From NCBI GenBank assembly GCA_019359435.1, contig JAHHHI010000065.1, forward strand, positions 1 through 64,000: a DNA stretch of 64,000 bases, written 5' to 3'. Positions 37,454 through 46,414 of the stretch are shown one piece after another. The DNA is from Kaiparowitsia implicata GSE-PSE-MK54-09C (lineage in GTDB: Bacteria; Cyanobacteriota; Cyanobacteriia; Elainellales; Elainellaceae). Numbering within the stretch: position 1 is the stretch's first letter; each line of letters starts with the position of its first letter. The notes under the pieces were generated by a model, which worked only from the letters and a program-made list of their open reading frames with translations, was not told the origin of the DNA and did not search any database. The position numbers and the translations under genes are program-made.

Positions 37454-37667
37454 ATCAAAACACTAAGGGAAACTACGTGAATGATGCAGCCAGCGCCAGC
37501 GGCAACCCGTGGCATTGCTGCTGGCGCTGGCTTACGTCTAGTTAATAATACCGAGAGAATTATGAGGATTCGTTGAACTTCAACCAAACAGTCCATATTT
37601 TTTGGCGGCGCTAAGAAAAGGGGAGCAAGCAGATTTCTGTGTTGCCCCCATCGCCCCCCTAAGCCCT
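37454..37667. other. divergent gap between the deaminase and the membrane fusion gene
   Basis: About 214 bp with no gene. The frame of the downstream gene is open back to a TTG at 37602 but the residues look unlike its N-terminus. Confidence 0.35.
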
Positions 37668-40600
37668 ATGGATGTCTCGTTCATTTCATCCGTTCCCCTG
37701 CACCGGTTTCGCAAACTAATTCATCAATACCAACTCGATATTGGCGTTGCCCTTGCTCTTGCCCTGTTAGCTGGGGTGTTGTGTTATGTCGGCCAGCAAT
37801 CGCTCAACCCGGTGCTGAGTGAAAGCCATAACGCCGGAAGCGTATGGTTTGAAGCAGACATCTCGCGTGTCTATGCAAATCTGACTGATCGAGGGAGTGA
37901 TCATTATCGCACTAAGGTTCATCCCCTATTTTCTCTATTTGGCTATTTACCTACATTTGCGTTGGCAAAGCTGCTGAGTACCGATCGCATGACAGCAGTG
38001 CAGATATTTGTGGGGGCGATCGCCGCCCTGTGGATGACGGCTCTTTACACCCTATTGCGGATGCTGGGCTGTCTGCGGCTTGATGCAGTGGTTTTTAGCC
38101 TGCTTGCTGTCCCCAGTGCGGCTGCACTCTTTTTCTTCAGCGTCCCCGAGACTTACTCCATGGGGTCGCTTAGCATTCTTCTGGGGCTGGGGTTGGCGCT
38201 ATGGGCCGAGTCAGCTACCGTGCTTCCGGTGTGGTATGTGATCATCGGCATTGCCACCATCAGCATCACCATCACCAATTGGATGGTGGGCTTGGTAGCC
38301 GCCTGGGTCGAGTTTCCGCGTCGTCTATTTCTGCAAATTGCGACCAACACCTTCTGCCTAACGACATTGCTATGGGCTGTGCAAAAGTATATTTTTCCAA
38401 CAGCAGGATTTTTTCTCGGCGACGATGAAGAAAGAGCTTATGTGCTTAATCCTGAGTCGGGTGGGCCACTCGTGGTGTTACGATCGCTCATTACCCATAC
38501 GCTGGTGATGCCCCAGTTTTACCTCGTGCGCGAAGACCGAGACTGGCCGCTGATGCTCACTCAAATGGCGCTGCCGGGATCGGCGAGCTTGTGGGGGGCG
38601 ATCGCCGTAGGGCTGTGGGTGGGTCTGTTGGGGCTAGGCATTTGGGGATTCACCCGCCTAAACACGCATCCCAAATTCCGGCTAGTGTTTGGACTCTCGC
38701 TGCTGGGGCAAGTGCTGCTTCACCTGGTGTATGGCGAGGAAACATTTCTCTACGCGCTCCATTTTTTGCCCTTTCTGATTATTTTGGCAGCCATGAGCAG
38801 CCTGACGCGAGCCCGCGGGGTGGCGTTGGGGTTGACCACAGTGCTGATTGTGCTAGCTGGCGTCAATAACTTACAGGTATGGAATCAGGCTAGAGCCCAC
38901 CTCGACAACCACGGCACCCCTCGCCAACTGGTGCAAGGCCAAATTCGGCAGCGCCCGGCAGACCCGTGGCCCCGAGGGGAGGGGCATGTGGTGATGGCGC
39001 TACCCGGCACCCTAGAAGAAGACAAAGCCTATTACGAGCCCGGAGGCAGCTTTAGCCCAGCGGTCGGCAGCTTTGGAGTTAGCATTTGGCTATTAGATGC
39101 GGCTGGACAGATCGTAGCTACTAGCGATAGCATTCCGCTCGATCAGATGACGCAGCGGTTGGAGTATGGCAGTGGACAGCCCATTCCTGAATTGGTGACT
39201 GAGACGGAGTTTTATACAGCTCGGTGGCGTAGCACGGGGTTGGGGCAATGGCGGCTGACGCTGACGACCGCGCCCGACAATCCCCATCACCTCGCGGTGG
39301 CGTTGCGAAGCGTGGGGCCTGCTGGCGGGGCGATCGCCCAACTTCGCAAAGCAGATGAAACAGTTCGCATCAATGACCGCTGGCTCGTGCAGCCTTCAGC
39401 GGGAACTGCTACCACCACCCTTGGCTCAGAGACAGATGCGAACTGGATCACCGCTCAGTCAGACGTGAGCGAATGGACAGACGATCAGGGTTGGGGCTAT
39501 GCCCGCCTTGACCTGGCAGACGCCGACACCTGGAGTTTGGCGATTAAGGATCTCACCCTTCCCCAATCGCCCCAGCTAACGGCAACCCAAGTGCAATCCA
39601 CCGTCTCGGTCGATCTACCCGACACGCGCTTTGCCGATAGCCTAAATGCCCAAGTGGCCCACATGATGATGGGGCTCGTGGGGCAGCAAACCCGCCCTGG
39701 CGAACCAACCAACTACCCCCTAGCGTGGCAGCGCGATGGCACCTATGAGCTGGTTGCGCTGGCGCAAGCGGGGCAGCTTGAAGTCGCCAAGGCGCTGGCG
39801 GTGGACTTTGCCGAGCGAGACTTTTTTGGAGGATTTGGGGCAGAAGCCGATGCCCCCGGGCTAGCGATTTGGGCACTAGAGACGGTGGCCGAGCAAGTGG
39901 CAGACCCTGCCTATGATCAGTGGCTCTGGCCCCATATTCAGCGTAAGGCCGTGCTGATTGAGACTATGCTAACCACCAATGACTGGATCTATCAAACGTT
40001 TGAGGGGCCAATGGTGCCCGCCATGCGCGACAAGCTTTACGAAGAAGCGGCGAAGATTGCAGGACCTACCCGCGATGGGCTGATTATTGGAATGATGGAT
40101 CATCAATATCCACTGCTGTTTATTAATGCGGTGAGCTATCGCGGCTTAATGGATGCGGCGACTTTGGCTGAGCGGGTGAACCAACCCACAGAGGCTGAGC
40201 GATGGCGATCGCGCGCCCAATCTATTCAAGCGGCATGGACACGGGAGCTGCAAAAGCAGCCCAGTGGGCTAAAAGAATCGCTTAAGCAGTTGCTCTCTCA
40301 ATGGTTTGGCTTAACCTTTAGAGAGGCGATGGAGTCGGCCAATGAGCGCACCTATATCAGCGGCCTCTGGCCGAGTTGGGTGGCTACCCAAGCGATCGAC
40401 ACCTATGAACAAAATTTGGGCGATCGCTGGTCTACTCTGCGCGATGATCAAGGGGCATTCCGCAATACGCCGTTGTGGACTTATTTTGATGTGGCAGAAG
40501 CGCATCAGTGGCTCTACTTGGGGCAAGCCGATCGAGTTTGGGCCACCGTGGAATGGTTCTGGCAGCACCAAGTCTCGCCAGGGCTCTATACCTGGTGGGA

Positions 40601-40970
40601 GGGCGATGGCGAAGAGAACGCCTCTGGGCGATGGGAGCGGGTACGGGGCTGGCTCGACCCCGCTCATGTCACTCCCCACTACTGGACGGCCTCTGAGATG
40701 GTGCTGCTGCAACTGGATATGTTGGCCTATGGCGATCGCACCACCGATACTCCCACGCTAGTAATTGGCGCGGGTATCCCGGCAGACTGGGTGAGCCAAC
40801 CCATGCGTGTAGACGGACTGCATGTGCTCGGGCGGCAAGTCGACTGGGCTTGGGATGGGCAGCAAATGCAGGTGCAAGTGACTGGCGAGCCGCTTCCGGT
40901 GAAATTGGGAACGGCGTTTGGCGCAGAAACGCCGCTGCTGGTTTCTACAAACGATACAAGCACGACCTAA
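37668..40970 (+). CDS. large membrane protein: GT-C-like N-terminus fused to six-hairpin glycosidase-like domain
   Basis: An 1100-residue protein. The first 420 residues hold about ten hydrophobic helices with a GT-C-like early loop (WFEADISRVYANLTDRGSDHYRTKVHPLF). A beta-rich exported part lies at about 430-640. The C-terminal 450 residues look like an (alpha/alpha)6 glycosidase: YPLAWQRDGTYELVALAQAGQ, DFFGGFGAEADAPGLAIWALE, LIIGMMDHQYPLLFINAVSYRGLMDAATLAERV, PLWTYFDVAEAHQWLYLGQ. Joining a polyprenyl-sugar transferase-like domain to a glycan hydrolase-like domain suggests a role in a surface polysaccharide, but both assignments are by pattern only. ATG 37668 is preferred to the upstream TTG at 37602. 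Confidence 0.6.
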   Translation: MDVSFISSVPLHRFRKLIHQYQLDIGVALALALLAGVLCYVGQQSLNPVLSESHNAGSVWFEADISRVYANLTDRGSDHYRTKVHPLFSLFGYLPTFALAKLLSTDRMTAVQIFVGAIAALWMTALYTLLRMLGCLRLDAVVFSLLAVPSAAALFFFSVPETYSMGSLSILLGLGLALWAESATVLPVWYVIIGIATISITITNWMVGLVAAWVEFPRRLFLQIATNTFCLTTLLWAVQKYIFPTAGFFLGDDEERAYVLNPESGGPLVVLRSLITHTLVMPQFYLVREDRDWPLMLTQMALPGSASLWGAIAVGLWVGLLGLGIWGFTRLNTHPKFRLVFGLSLLGQVLLHLVYGEETFLYALHFLPFLIILAAMSSLTRARGVALGLTTVLIVLAGVNNLQVWNQARAHLDNHGTPRQLVQGQIRQRPADPWPRGEGHVVMALPGTLEEDKAYYEPGGSFSPAVGSFGVSIWLLDAAGQIVATSDSIPLDQMTQRLEYGSGQPIPELVTETEFYTARWRSTGLGQWRLTLTTAPDNPHHLAVALRSVGPAGGAIAQLRKADETVRINDRWLVQPSAGTATTTLGSETDANWITAQSDVSEWTDDQGWGYARLDLADADTWSLAIKDLTLPQSPQLTATQVQSTVSVDLPDTRFADSLNAQVAHMMMGLVGQQTRPGEPTNYPLAWQRDGTYELVALAQAGQLEVAKALAVDFAERDFFGGFGAEADAPGLAIWALETVAEQVADPAYDQWLWPHIQRKAVLIETMLTTNDWIYQTFEGPMVPAMRDKLYEEAAKIAGPTRDGLIIGMMDHQYPLLFINAVSYRGLMDAATLAERVNQPTEAERWRSRAQSIQAAWTRELQKQPSGLKESLKQLLSQWFGLTFREAMESANERTYISGLWPSWVATQAIDTYEQNLGDRWSTLRDDQGAFRNTPLWTYFDVAEAHQWLYLGQADRVWATVEWFWQHQVSPGLYTWWEGDGEENASGRWERVRGWLDPAHVTPHYWTASEMVLLQLDMLAYGDRTTDTPTLVIGAGIPADWVSQPMRVDGLHVLGRQVDWAWDGQQMQVQVTGEPLPVKLGTAFGAETPLLVSTNDTSTT

Positions 40971-41011
40971 CGGCTGTTGACCCTGTCATTGGTGCTGTCA
41001 TTGACTGGGTT

Positions 41012-41127
41012 AACATCACCAGTTTGGCACCTGCCCAAAGCCGTGCTGCCCGCGTCGCGGGCAACACGGCTTATCGGTGTTGCAGCTCCGCAGCGCTGGG
41101 CTGCAACACCGCTGTTGAACTCACGTT
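41012..41127 (+). repeat. family C double-hairpin repeat
   Basis: A 116-bp element starting AACATCACCAGTTTGGCA and ending in the complement of AACGTGAGTTC. It holds two hairpins: 17-base arms around T41055 (41038-41054 with 41056-41072, one mismatch) and 11-base arms (41076-41086 with 41100-41110). The architecture copies family B with unrelated arm sequences. Partial copies lie at 19727 and 31263. Confidence 0.5.
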
Positions 41128-41200
41128 TGGTTAGGATTGACGACATTGGAGGATTTTGGAGGATTTTGGAGACACTAAACTCCCAAAAATCCTCTAAATA

Positions 41201-41325
41201 ACCTGAGTTCGGGATAAGCTCAAACCCTCAATGTGCCGTGCGCGATGCGCACGGCACATTGAGGGTTTTGGAGGCACCGCGCGTCGCGCGGTGCCTCCAA
41301 AACCCCCTTAACCCGAACTGACGTT
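41201..41325 (+). mobile_element. family B element, double palindrome, copy 3
   Basis: A 125-bp copy flanked by AAAT on both sides (41197-41200, 41326-41329). The first palindrome has 22-base arms around GAT, the second 21-base perfect arms around T. Changes against copy 1 (TTAATG to TCAATG, GCATCG to GCACCG) are matched on the opposite arms. Confidence 0.75.
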
Positions 41326-41500
41326 AAATACTCTAAATATTTTCAGGACATTGCAGAACATGCGTCAGTCCTGTTCGTGCCTATTCGAGATGGTCTCAAA
41401 ATCAGCCCGTGCACCCCGCTCAAGACTCGGTAGGATAGAGATAGTATCCGGCGTGACAAACGCCCAGCATGAGATCCCCGCTGAGTAGGAGAGCAGACCG

Positions 41501-42526
41501 ATGGATTTGGTGACGTTGCAGGGTTGGTTAGATAACGCATCCTTTGGGGTGTTGTTTGCCACCATGTTGGTCTATTGGGGCTGCGTGGCCTTTCCGACTG
41601 CGCCCTATGTGCAGACTGTGGGCAGTACGGGGATGGCGATCGCCAATCTCAGCATTGCCGCCCTGCTCGGCGCTCGGTGGATCGACGCGGGCTACTTTCC
41701 CCTCAGCAACCTTTACGAGTCGCTCTTTTTTATTGCTTGGGGCATCACGGCAGTACACTTCATTGCCGAAAGCATGAGCCGCAGCCGCCTAGTGGGGGCA
41801 TTCACAGCACCCACAGCGATGGCGATTACCGCGTTTGCTGCGCTGTCTCTGCCCGATGCCATGCAGCATGCCGAGCCGCTGGTGCCCGCGCTCAAGTCCA
41901 ACTGGCTGATGATGCATGTCAGTGTCATGTTACTGAGCTATGCCTGTTTGATGGTGGGCGCGCTGCTGGCGATCGCCTTTCTCATTGTCACCTGGGGCCA
42001 GACTGTGGAACTGCGGGGCAGTTCGGTTGGCACGGGGGCCTACCGCGATGCTAAATATCGCCTCCGCCGCAACGGGGCTGCTGTTACCCTTCCTGTGGCT
42101 CCAGCCTCGCTCGCGCCATCGGGTGGCACTGCCGTTCTGCCGACAACCGCCCCATCCGTCACGGCGAGTTCTACGTCAGGCGCGGTTACGCTATCGCCTC
42201 AGCGCCTCACTCTCGCAGACACGCTAGACAACATCAGCTATCGCATCATTGGCCTTGGTTTTCCGCTGCTCACGGTTGGCATTATTGCGGGTGCAGTATG
42301 GGCCAACGAGGCGTGGGGCTCCTATTGGAGCTGGGACCCTAAAGAAACCTGGGCGCTAATTACGTGGCTTGTGTTTGCTGCCTATCTGCACGCGCGCATC
42401 ACAAAGGGATGGCAGGGCCGTCGCCCCGCCTTGCTGGCGGCGTCGGGGTTTGCAGTGGTGTGGATTTGCTATCTCGGGGTTAACCTGTTGGGCAAAGGGC
42501 TGCACAGCTACGGCTGGTTTTTGTAG
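41501..42526 (+). CDS. ccsB: c-type cytochrome biogenesis protein CcsB (CcsA-type, system II)
   Basis: A 341-residue membrane protein that delivers heme for attachment to lumenal c-type cytochromes such as cytochrome c6 and f, together with Ccs1/ResB. About eight helices are visible. The tryptophan-rich heme-handling motif is [29 protein letters not shown] near residue 270. A 75-residue low-complexity loop (about 170-240) separates the two membrane halves. Known in chloroplasts as CcsA. ATG 41501. The gene at 42554 follows by 27 bp. Confidence 0.92.
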   Translation: MDLVTLQGWLDNASFGVLFATMLVYWGCVAFPTAPYVQTVGSTGMAIANLSIAALLGARWIDAGYFPLSNLYESLFFIAWGITAVHFIAESMSRSRLVGAFTAPTAMAITAFAALSLPDAMQHAEPLVPALKSNWLMMHVSVMLLSYACLMVGALLAIAFLIVTWGQTVELRGSSVGTGAYRDAKYRLRRNGAAVTLPVAPASLAPSGGTAVLPTTAPSVTASSTSGAVTLSPQRLTLADTLDNISYRIIGLGFPLLTVGIIAGAVWANEAWGSYWSWDPKETWALITWLVFAAYLHARITKGWQGRRPALLAASGFAVVWICYLGVNLLGKGLHSYGWFL

Positions 42527-42553
42527 CACGGCCCTTTCACCCCTGCGATCGCC

Positions 42554-43051
42554 ATGAAGCCCAGAATCACAGATGCCACCGCCTGGCACCAGGCTGAGCT
42601 ACTGATGCAGCCGGTGTTCATTCGTCTGATCGATAACCTGCGCAAAGCGCTGGATGAGTCGAGTTGGACGGGAACCTATCGGGAAGACGTGGTGTGGGCT
42701 GAGGACGTCAGCCCGGCAGAACGGCAGCAGGTGATACAGCTTCAGCAGCAGTTTGCTGCCGCTGCCCCAGCAGCCAAAGCTGCGATCGAAGCGGAATTAG
42801 CGAAGCTGCCGCAGCCCACGCCGATCTATTCTCTATGCCTGCAACAGGGCGATCGCACTCTGACCATTGATCTGTGGCAAGTCTGCTACCAAATCTGCTT
42901 CAAAAACTACAGTCCTGTGGTGAATTGGGCCGACGCCGTCGATGTTGAAATCGACATGAGCCTGCTGGATCAGTTTGGGGATGTAGATTGGCAGCGACTG
43001 GATGCCAAGACCAGGCATATCGTAGAGCAAGTATTCGCCAGCCTTGCCTAA
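42554..43051 (+). CDS. conserved hypothetical protein
   Basis: A 165-residue soluble protein starting MKPRITDATAWHQAELLMQP, with ALDESSWTGTYREDVVWAED and the block PTPIYSLCLQQGDRTLTIDLWQVCYQICFKNY (about 90-120). I recognise no catalytic motif. It lies 27 bp after ccsB in the same direction and is probably co-transcribed. Function unknown. Confidence 0.7.
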   Translation: MKPRITDATAWHQAELLMQPVFIRLIDNLRKALDESSWTGTYREDVVWAEDVSPAERQQVIQLQQQFAAAAPAAKAAIEAELAKLPQPTPIYSLCLQQGDRTLTIDLWQVCYQICFKNYSPVVNWADAVDVEIDMSLLDQFGDVDWQRLDAKTRHIVEQVFASLA

Positions 43052-43175
43052 CGCTGGCTCAACAGGTTCGGTGAATTATAGGCGATCGCACACCCTCTTT
43101 CCTCCCCTGTAAGGATGCCCCTAATACTGAGCTTAATCAAATCCGTTCACCCCCCCCTCCAAGCCTGAACCCTGT

Positions 43176-44189
43176 ATGCAGTGGCTGTTTCGTCCCTATC
43201 ACCGCCAATTTCAGCAACCATTGCAAACGCAGCATGGGGCATGGGCTGTGCGGTCTGGGGTGCTGCTGAAGCTAGAAGACGAAGAACGCGTCGCCTTTGG
43301 CGAAATTACGCCATTGGATTGGTTTGGCACGGAGACCCTGACCACGGCACTGGCGTTTTGTGCGCAGTGGCAGGCGACTAGGGTGGCAGGCGAGGTCGAT
43401 CGAGCAGACAGTGGCGATGGCCTAGAAGCGGAACTGGCGGCGATTCCCGACCATTTGCCCGCGTGTCAGTTTGGGTTTGGGATGTTGTTAGAGCAATGGT
43501 TCTATCCCCAACCAGAGCGATCGCCCGAGTCACAGCCGAAGCATTCCATCGCCTATCTGTTGCCCACGGGGGCTAGGGCGATCGCCCATCTCAGCCAACT
43601 CACACCCCCAATCAACGACTCGTCCCCCTGCTTTAAGTGGAAGATTGGAGTAGCGACCTGGGCAGATGAATTAGCCTGGTTCCGGCAGGTGATGGCCGCG
43701 CTGCCGCCCGGTGCGCGGGTGCGGCTAGATGCCAACGGTGGGCTGAGTTGGGATGCGGCCTGTGCGTGGTTAGCGGTTTGTGCCGACTATCCAGCAGTAG
43801 AATTTTTGGAACAGCCGCTCGCCCCAAATTCGGTGCGAGAGATGCAGCAGTTGGGCGATCGCTACCCCACTCCGATTGCGCTGGATGAATCGGTTGCCAC
43901 AGTGCGGCAGTTAGAGCAATGCCTAACCGCTGGCTGGCGGGGTGTGGTAGTGATCAAAGCGGCGATCGCCGGATCACCCCAACGACTGCGGCAGGTGTGC
44001 CAGCGGTATCAGCCCGATATCGTGTGGTCGTCTGTCTTTGAAACGGCGATCGCCCGTGATTATCTGCTTAGTCGGTTAATCCCGAGCCTGACGCCCCAGC
44101 CGCGCACCTTAGGGTTTGGCACTGAGCACTGGTTTGCCGATGCGGCCAGTTCTGGGCGATCGCCCCAGGCGCTTTGGGAAACCCTATGA
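43176..44189 (+). CDS. menC: o-succinylbenzoate synthase
   Basis: A 337-residue enolase-superfamily enzyme dehydrating SHCHC to o-succinylbenzoate in the menaquinone/phylloquinone pathway; in cyanobacteria the product leads to the photosystem I cofactor phylloquinone. Active-site pattern: Lys in FKWKIG, Asp in RLDANGG, Glu in EFLEQPL, Asp in IALDES and Lys in VVIKAAIAG, all present. The stop codon overlaps the start of menE (ATGA). Confidence 0.93.
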   Translation: MQWLFRPYHRQFQQPLQTQHGAWAVRSGVLLKLEDEERVAFGEITPLDWFGTETLTTALAFCAQWQATRVAGEVDRADSGDGLEAELAAIPDHLPACQFGFGMLLEQWFYPQPERSPESQPKHSIAYLLPTGARAIAHLSQLTPPINDSSPCFKWKIGVATWADELAWFRQVMAALPPGARVRLDANGGLSWDAACAWLAVCADYPAVEFLEQPLAPNSVREMQQLGDRYPTPIALDESVATVRQLEQCLTAGWRGVVVIKAAIAGSPQRLRQVCQRYQPDIVWSSVFETAIARDYLLSRLIPSLTPQPRTLGFGTEHWFADAASSGRSPQALWETL

Positions 44190-45712
44190 TGTCTAGACCC
44201 TCGAATCGACCAACTCCATCCCATCTCCTGCCTCCATCCCATCTCCTGACTTCGTTAGAGCAGACGGGGGCTGTTGCAAATCCAGCCCTCGACGCTGCGA
44301 TGGACGTGGCTGCGTTGCTCCAGCATCGTCTTGCAGAATCGTGGCTGGTGGGCGTCGATGCTGCCCGAGTGCGCCACCTCACGCAGCAGCGACTTGCCGA
44401 ACTGGCCGATGCGCCGCCCACCGCCTGCATTTTGCTTGCGGATTCAGATCCGGCTGCGCTGTTGGCGGGCCTCTTTGCTGCAACCCTGGCTCGCTGCTCC
44501 CTCGCATTGGGGAATCCTCAGTGGACGGCGACAGACTGGCACCGGGCGATCGCCCTGCTTCATCCCACTCATGATTGGCGTTCTCCCGAACTCTCCTCTG
44601 TTTCGCTCCCTCCCGCTCAGCCTCCCCACCCCCCCTCACGGCTCCCTCTCCAACCCCATCTCCTGATCCCCACAGGCGGCACCTCGGGCCAACTGCGCTT
44701 TGTCATCCACACCTGGGAGACGCTGAGCGCATCAGCATACGGGTTTCGGCAATTTCTTCAGCGTGAATTGGTCAATAGCTGCTGCGTGCTGCCGCTGCAC
44801 CATGTCAGCGGGTTGATGCAGCTCGTGCGATCGCTCCTCTCAGGCGGAACCTTGACCGTCCATGACTACAAAGCCCTGCTCCAGGGCAATCTGCCTCCAA
44901 TTCAGCCCGCCGACTATGTGATTTCGCTGGTGCCCACCCAACTGCAACGGTTGCTAGACCAGCCCCACACTCTAGACTGGCTACGGCAGTTTCACACGGT
45001 GCTGCTCGGTGGCGCACCCGCTTGGCAAGCACTGCTCGACGCGGCGCAGCAGCAGCGCCTTCCGATTGCCCTCACCTATGGCATGACAGAAACCGCCTCC
45101 CAGGTCGCCACTCAGTCGCCTGAGCATTTTTTGCAAGGGCAGCGAAGTTGTGGTCTGGCTCTGTCCCACGCCCGCATCCAGATTTGGGATGCTCACGGGC
45201 AGTTGTTACCGCCGCTGCAGGTCGGGGAGGTGCGGGTTGAAGCAGCCTCGCTGGGGCTGGGATATTTGCCTCTAACTGCCCTGCCGTCCCCCTTCCCTAC
45301 CGATGACATGGGCTATGTGGATGAGGCGGGGCGGCTTTGGATCGTGGGGCGCAGCAGCGACAAAATTATTACCGGCGGCGAAAATGTGTTTGCGTCAGAA
45401 GTGGAGGCGGCAATTCGCGCTACGGGTCTAGTGCAGGATGTAGCCGTGCTGGGCGTGAGCGATCGCCACTGGGGCGAAGTGGTCACGGCGGTTTATGTGG
45501 CTCAGTCTTCTAACAACTCTCAACCCGGCGGCTCTCAACCTGACGGCTCTCAATCCGGCGATAGAGCGGAGCTAGAGACGGCGATCGCCCAACACCTGTG
45601 CACCACCCTAGCCCCTGCCAAACGTCCCAAGCGCTGGGTGGCGCTTGATCAGTTGCCGCGAAACCAGCAGGGGAAACTAAACCGGGCCGCCCTAAAGGCG
45701 CTGTTAGAATAA
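44186..45712 (+). CDS. menE: o-succinylbenzoate-CoA ligase
   Basis: A 508-residue adenylate-forming enzyme that activates o-succinylbenzoate with ATP and CoA, the step after MenC. Motifs: IPTGGTSGQLRFV (phosphate loop), TYGMTETASQ, DDMGYVDEAGRLWIVGRSSDKIITGGENV and the catalytic Lys in NQQGKLNRAAL. ATG 44186 overlaps the menC stop by four bases, so the two are translationally coupled. A low-complexity stretch of SQP(G/D)GS repeats (about residues 445-463) is an odd insertion in the C-terminal domain. Confidence 0.92.
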   Translation: MMSRPSNRPTPSHLLPPSHLLTSLEQTGAVANPALDAAMDVAALLQHRLAESWLVGVDAARVRHLTQQRLAELADAPPTACILLADSDPAALLAGLFAATLARCSLALGNPQWTATDWHRAIALLHPTHDWRSPELSSVSLPPAQPPHPPSRLPLQPHLLIPTGGTSGQLRFVIHTWETLSASAYGFRQFLQRELVNSCCVLPLHHVSGLMQLVRSLLSGGTLTVHDYKALLQGNLPPIQPADYVISLVPTQLQRLLDQPHTLDWLRQFHTVLLGGAPAWQALLDAAQQQRLPIALTYGMTETASQVATQSPEHFLQGQRSCGLALSHARIQIWDAHGQLLPPLQVGEVRVEAASLGLGYLPLTALPSPFPTDDMGYVDEAGRLWIVGRSSDKIITGGENVFASEVEAAIRATGLVQDVAVLGVSDRHWGEVVTAVYVAQSSNNSQPGGSQPDGSQSGDRAELETAIAQHLCTTLAPAKRPKRWVALDQLPRNQQGKLNRAALKALLE

Positions 45713-45730
45713 GATGGGCGATCGCTCGTT

Positions 45731-45861
45731 CTAGAGGCTGTCATCAATTAGCCGCTGATGGCCCAGAAATCAACGGTCATAGCTCCTAGCCTGCTTTTTT
45801 GGTCGGGCGCGGCAACGCTCACAGCACAAGGGGTTTGGTCGGAATTGATGACACGCCCCAA
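45731..45861 (-). mobile_element. MITE family A, copy 7
   Basis: A reverse-oriented copy from CTAG 45731-45734 to about 45861. The left end reads AGGCTGTCATCAATTA. At the right end the expected CTAG has decayed to CCAA, so this is the oldest-looking copy. Confidence 0.7.
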
Positions 45862-46004
45862 CCCAATTGCGTTTGTCTGCGACCGATCCTACTGGATAAA
45901 CTGCAGCACTTTGGATGAAATCGTTTAAGATCACGATAGTTAGACTATAAGCCATTAATTTCAATCGGCCCATCCGTCTTTCGTCTTTTCTATACCCCAG
46001 TTGC

Positions 46005-46292
46005 ATGAACAGTACAGTAATGCTGGTTGCCAGTTCTCTGGCCACATTTGTCCAAATCTATTCACTGCTAGTAGTGGTGCGTATTCTGTTGACTTGGTTT
46101 CCCAACATTGACTGGTCCTCGCAGCCCTTTGCCATTGTGAGTCAGTTGACCGATCCCTACCTCAATGTCTTTCGGGGATTTATTCCACCGCTGGGTGGGC
46201 TTGATCTGTCGCCTATCCTAGCGCTCATTCTGCTTCGAGTGCTGAGTTCGACGCTGGGTACTGCGGCAATAGCATCGGCTGTCCCGTTTTAG
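46005..46292 (+). CDS. YggT family membrane protein
   Basis: A 95-residue protein with two membrane segments (about 5-28 and 65-90) and the family motif RILLTWFPNIDW plus DPYLNVFRGFIPPLGGLDLSPILALILL. Relatives (YlmG/YggT) affect cell division, nucleoid or thylakoid organisation and ion balance; precise function unknown. It converges with the PBP2 gene. Confidence 0.9.
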   Translation: MNSTVMLVASSLATFVQIYSLLVVVRILLTWFPNIDWSSQPFAIVSQLTDPYLNVFRGFIPPLGGLDLSPILALILLRVLSSTLGTAAIASAVPF

Positions 46293-46322
46293 CAGACACG
46301 CTCGCCCGCAACGTCTGACTGG

Positions 46323-46363
46323 CAAAAACAACGATGAGGCTGATAGATTCCTACCAGCCTCAT
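46323..46363 (-). terminator. terminator of the PBP2 gene
   Basis: ATGAGGCTG (46334-46342) pairs with CAGCCTCAT (46355-46363), plus TAG/CTA inside a single mismatch. On the minus strand the stem is followed by CGTTGTTTTTG, a fair U tract. It may also stop transcription from yggT. Confidence 0.65.
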
Positions 46364-46414
46364 TATGTCTGCGGTTATTTAGCTAGCGCTGCCAAATCCT
46401 GTTGCGGCTAGAGC

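Larger units (their letters stand above)
40971..41500. other. repeat-rich intergenic region before ccsB
   Basis: 530 bp with a family C element (41012-41127), a tandem GGAGGATTTT repeat (about 41149-41168) and a family B element (41201-41325). No ORF is supported. Confidence 0.55.

Noticed and set aside
43553-44430. long minus-strand frames across menC and menE
   Set aside because: They are shadows of strongly supported genes on the plus strand.
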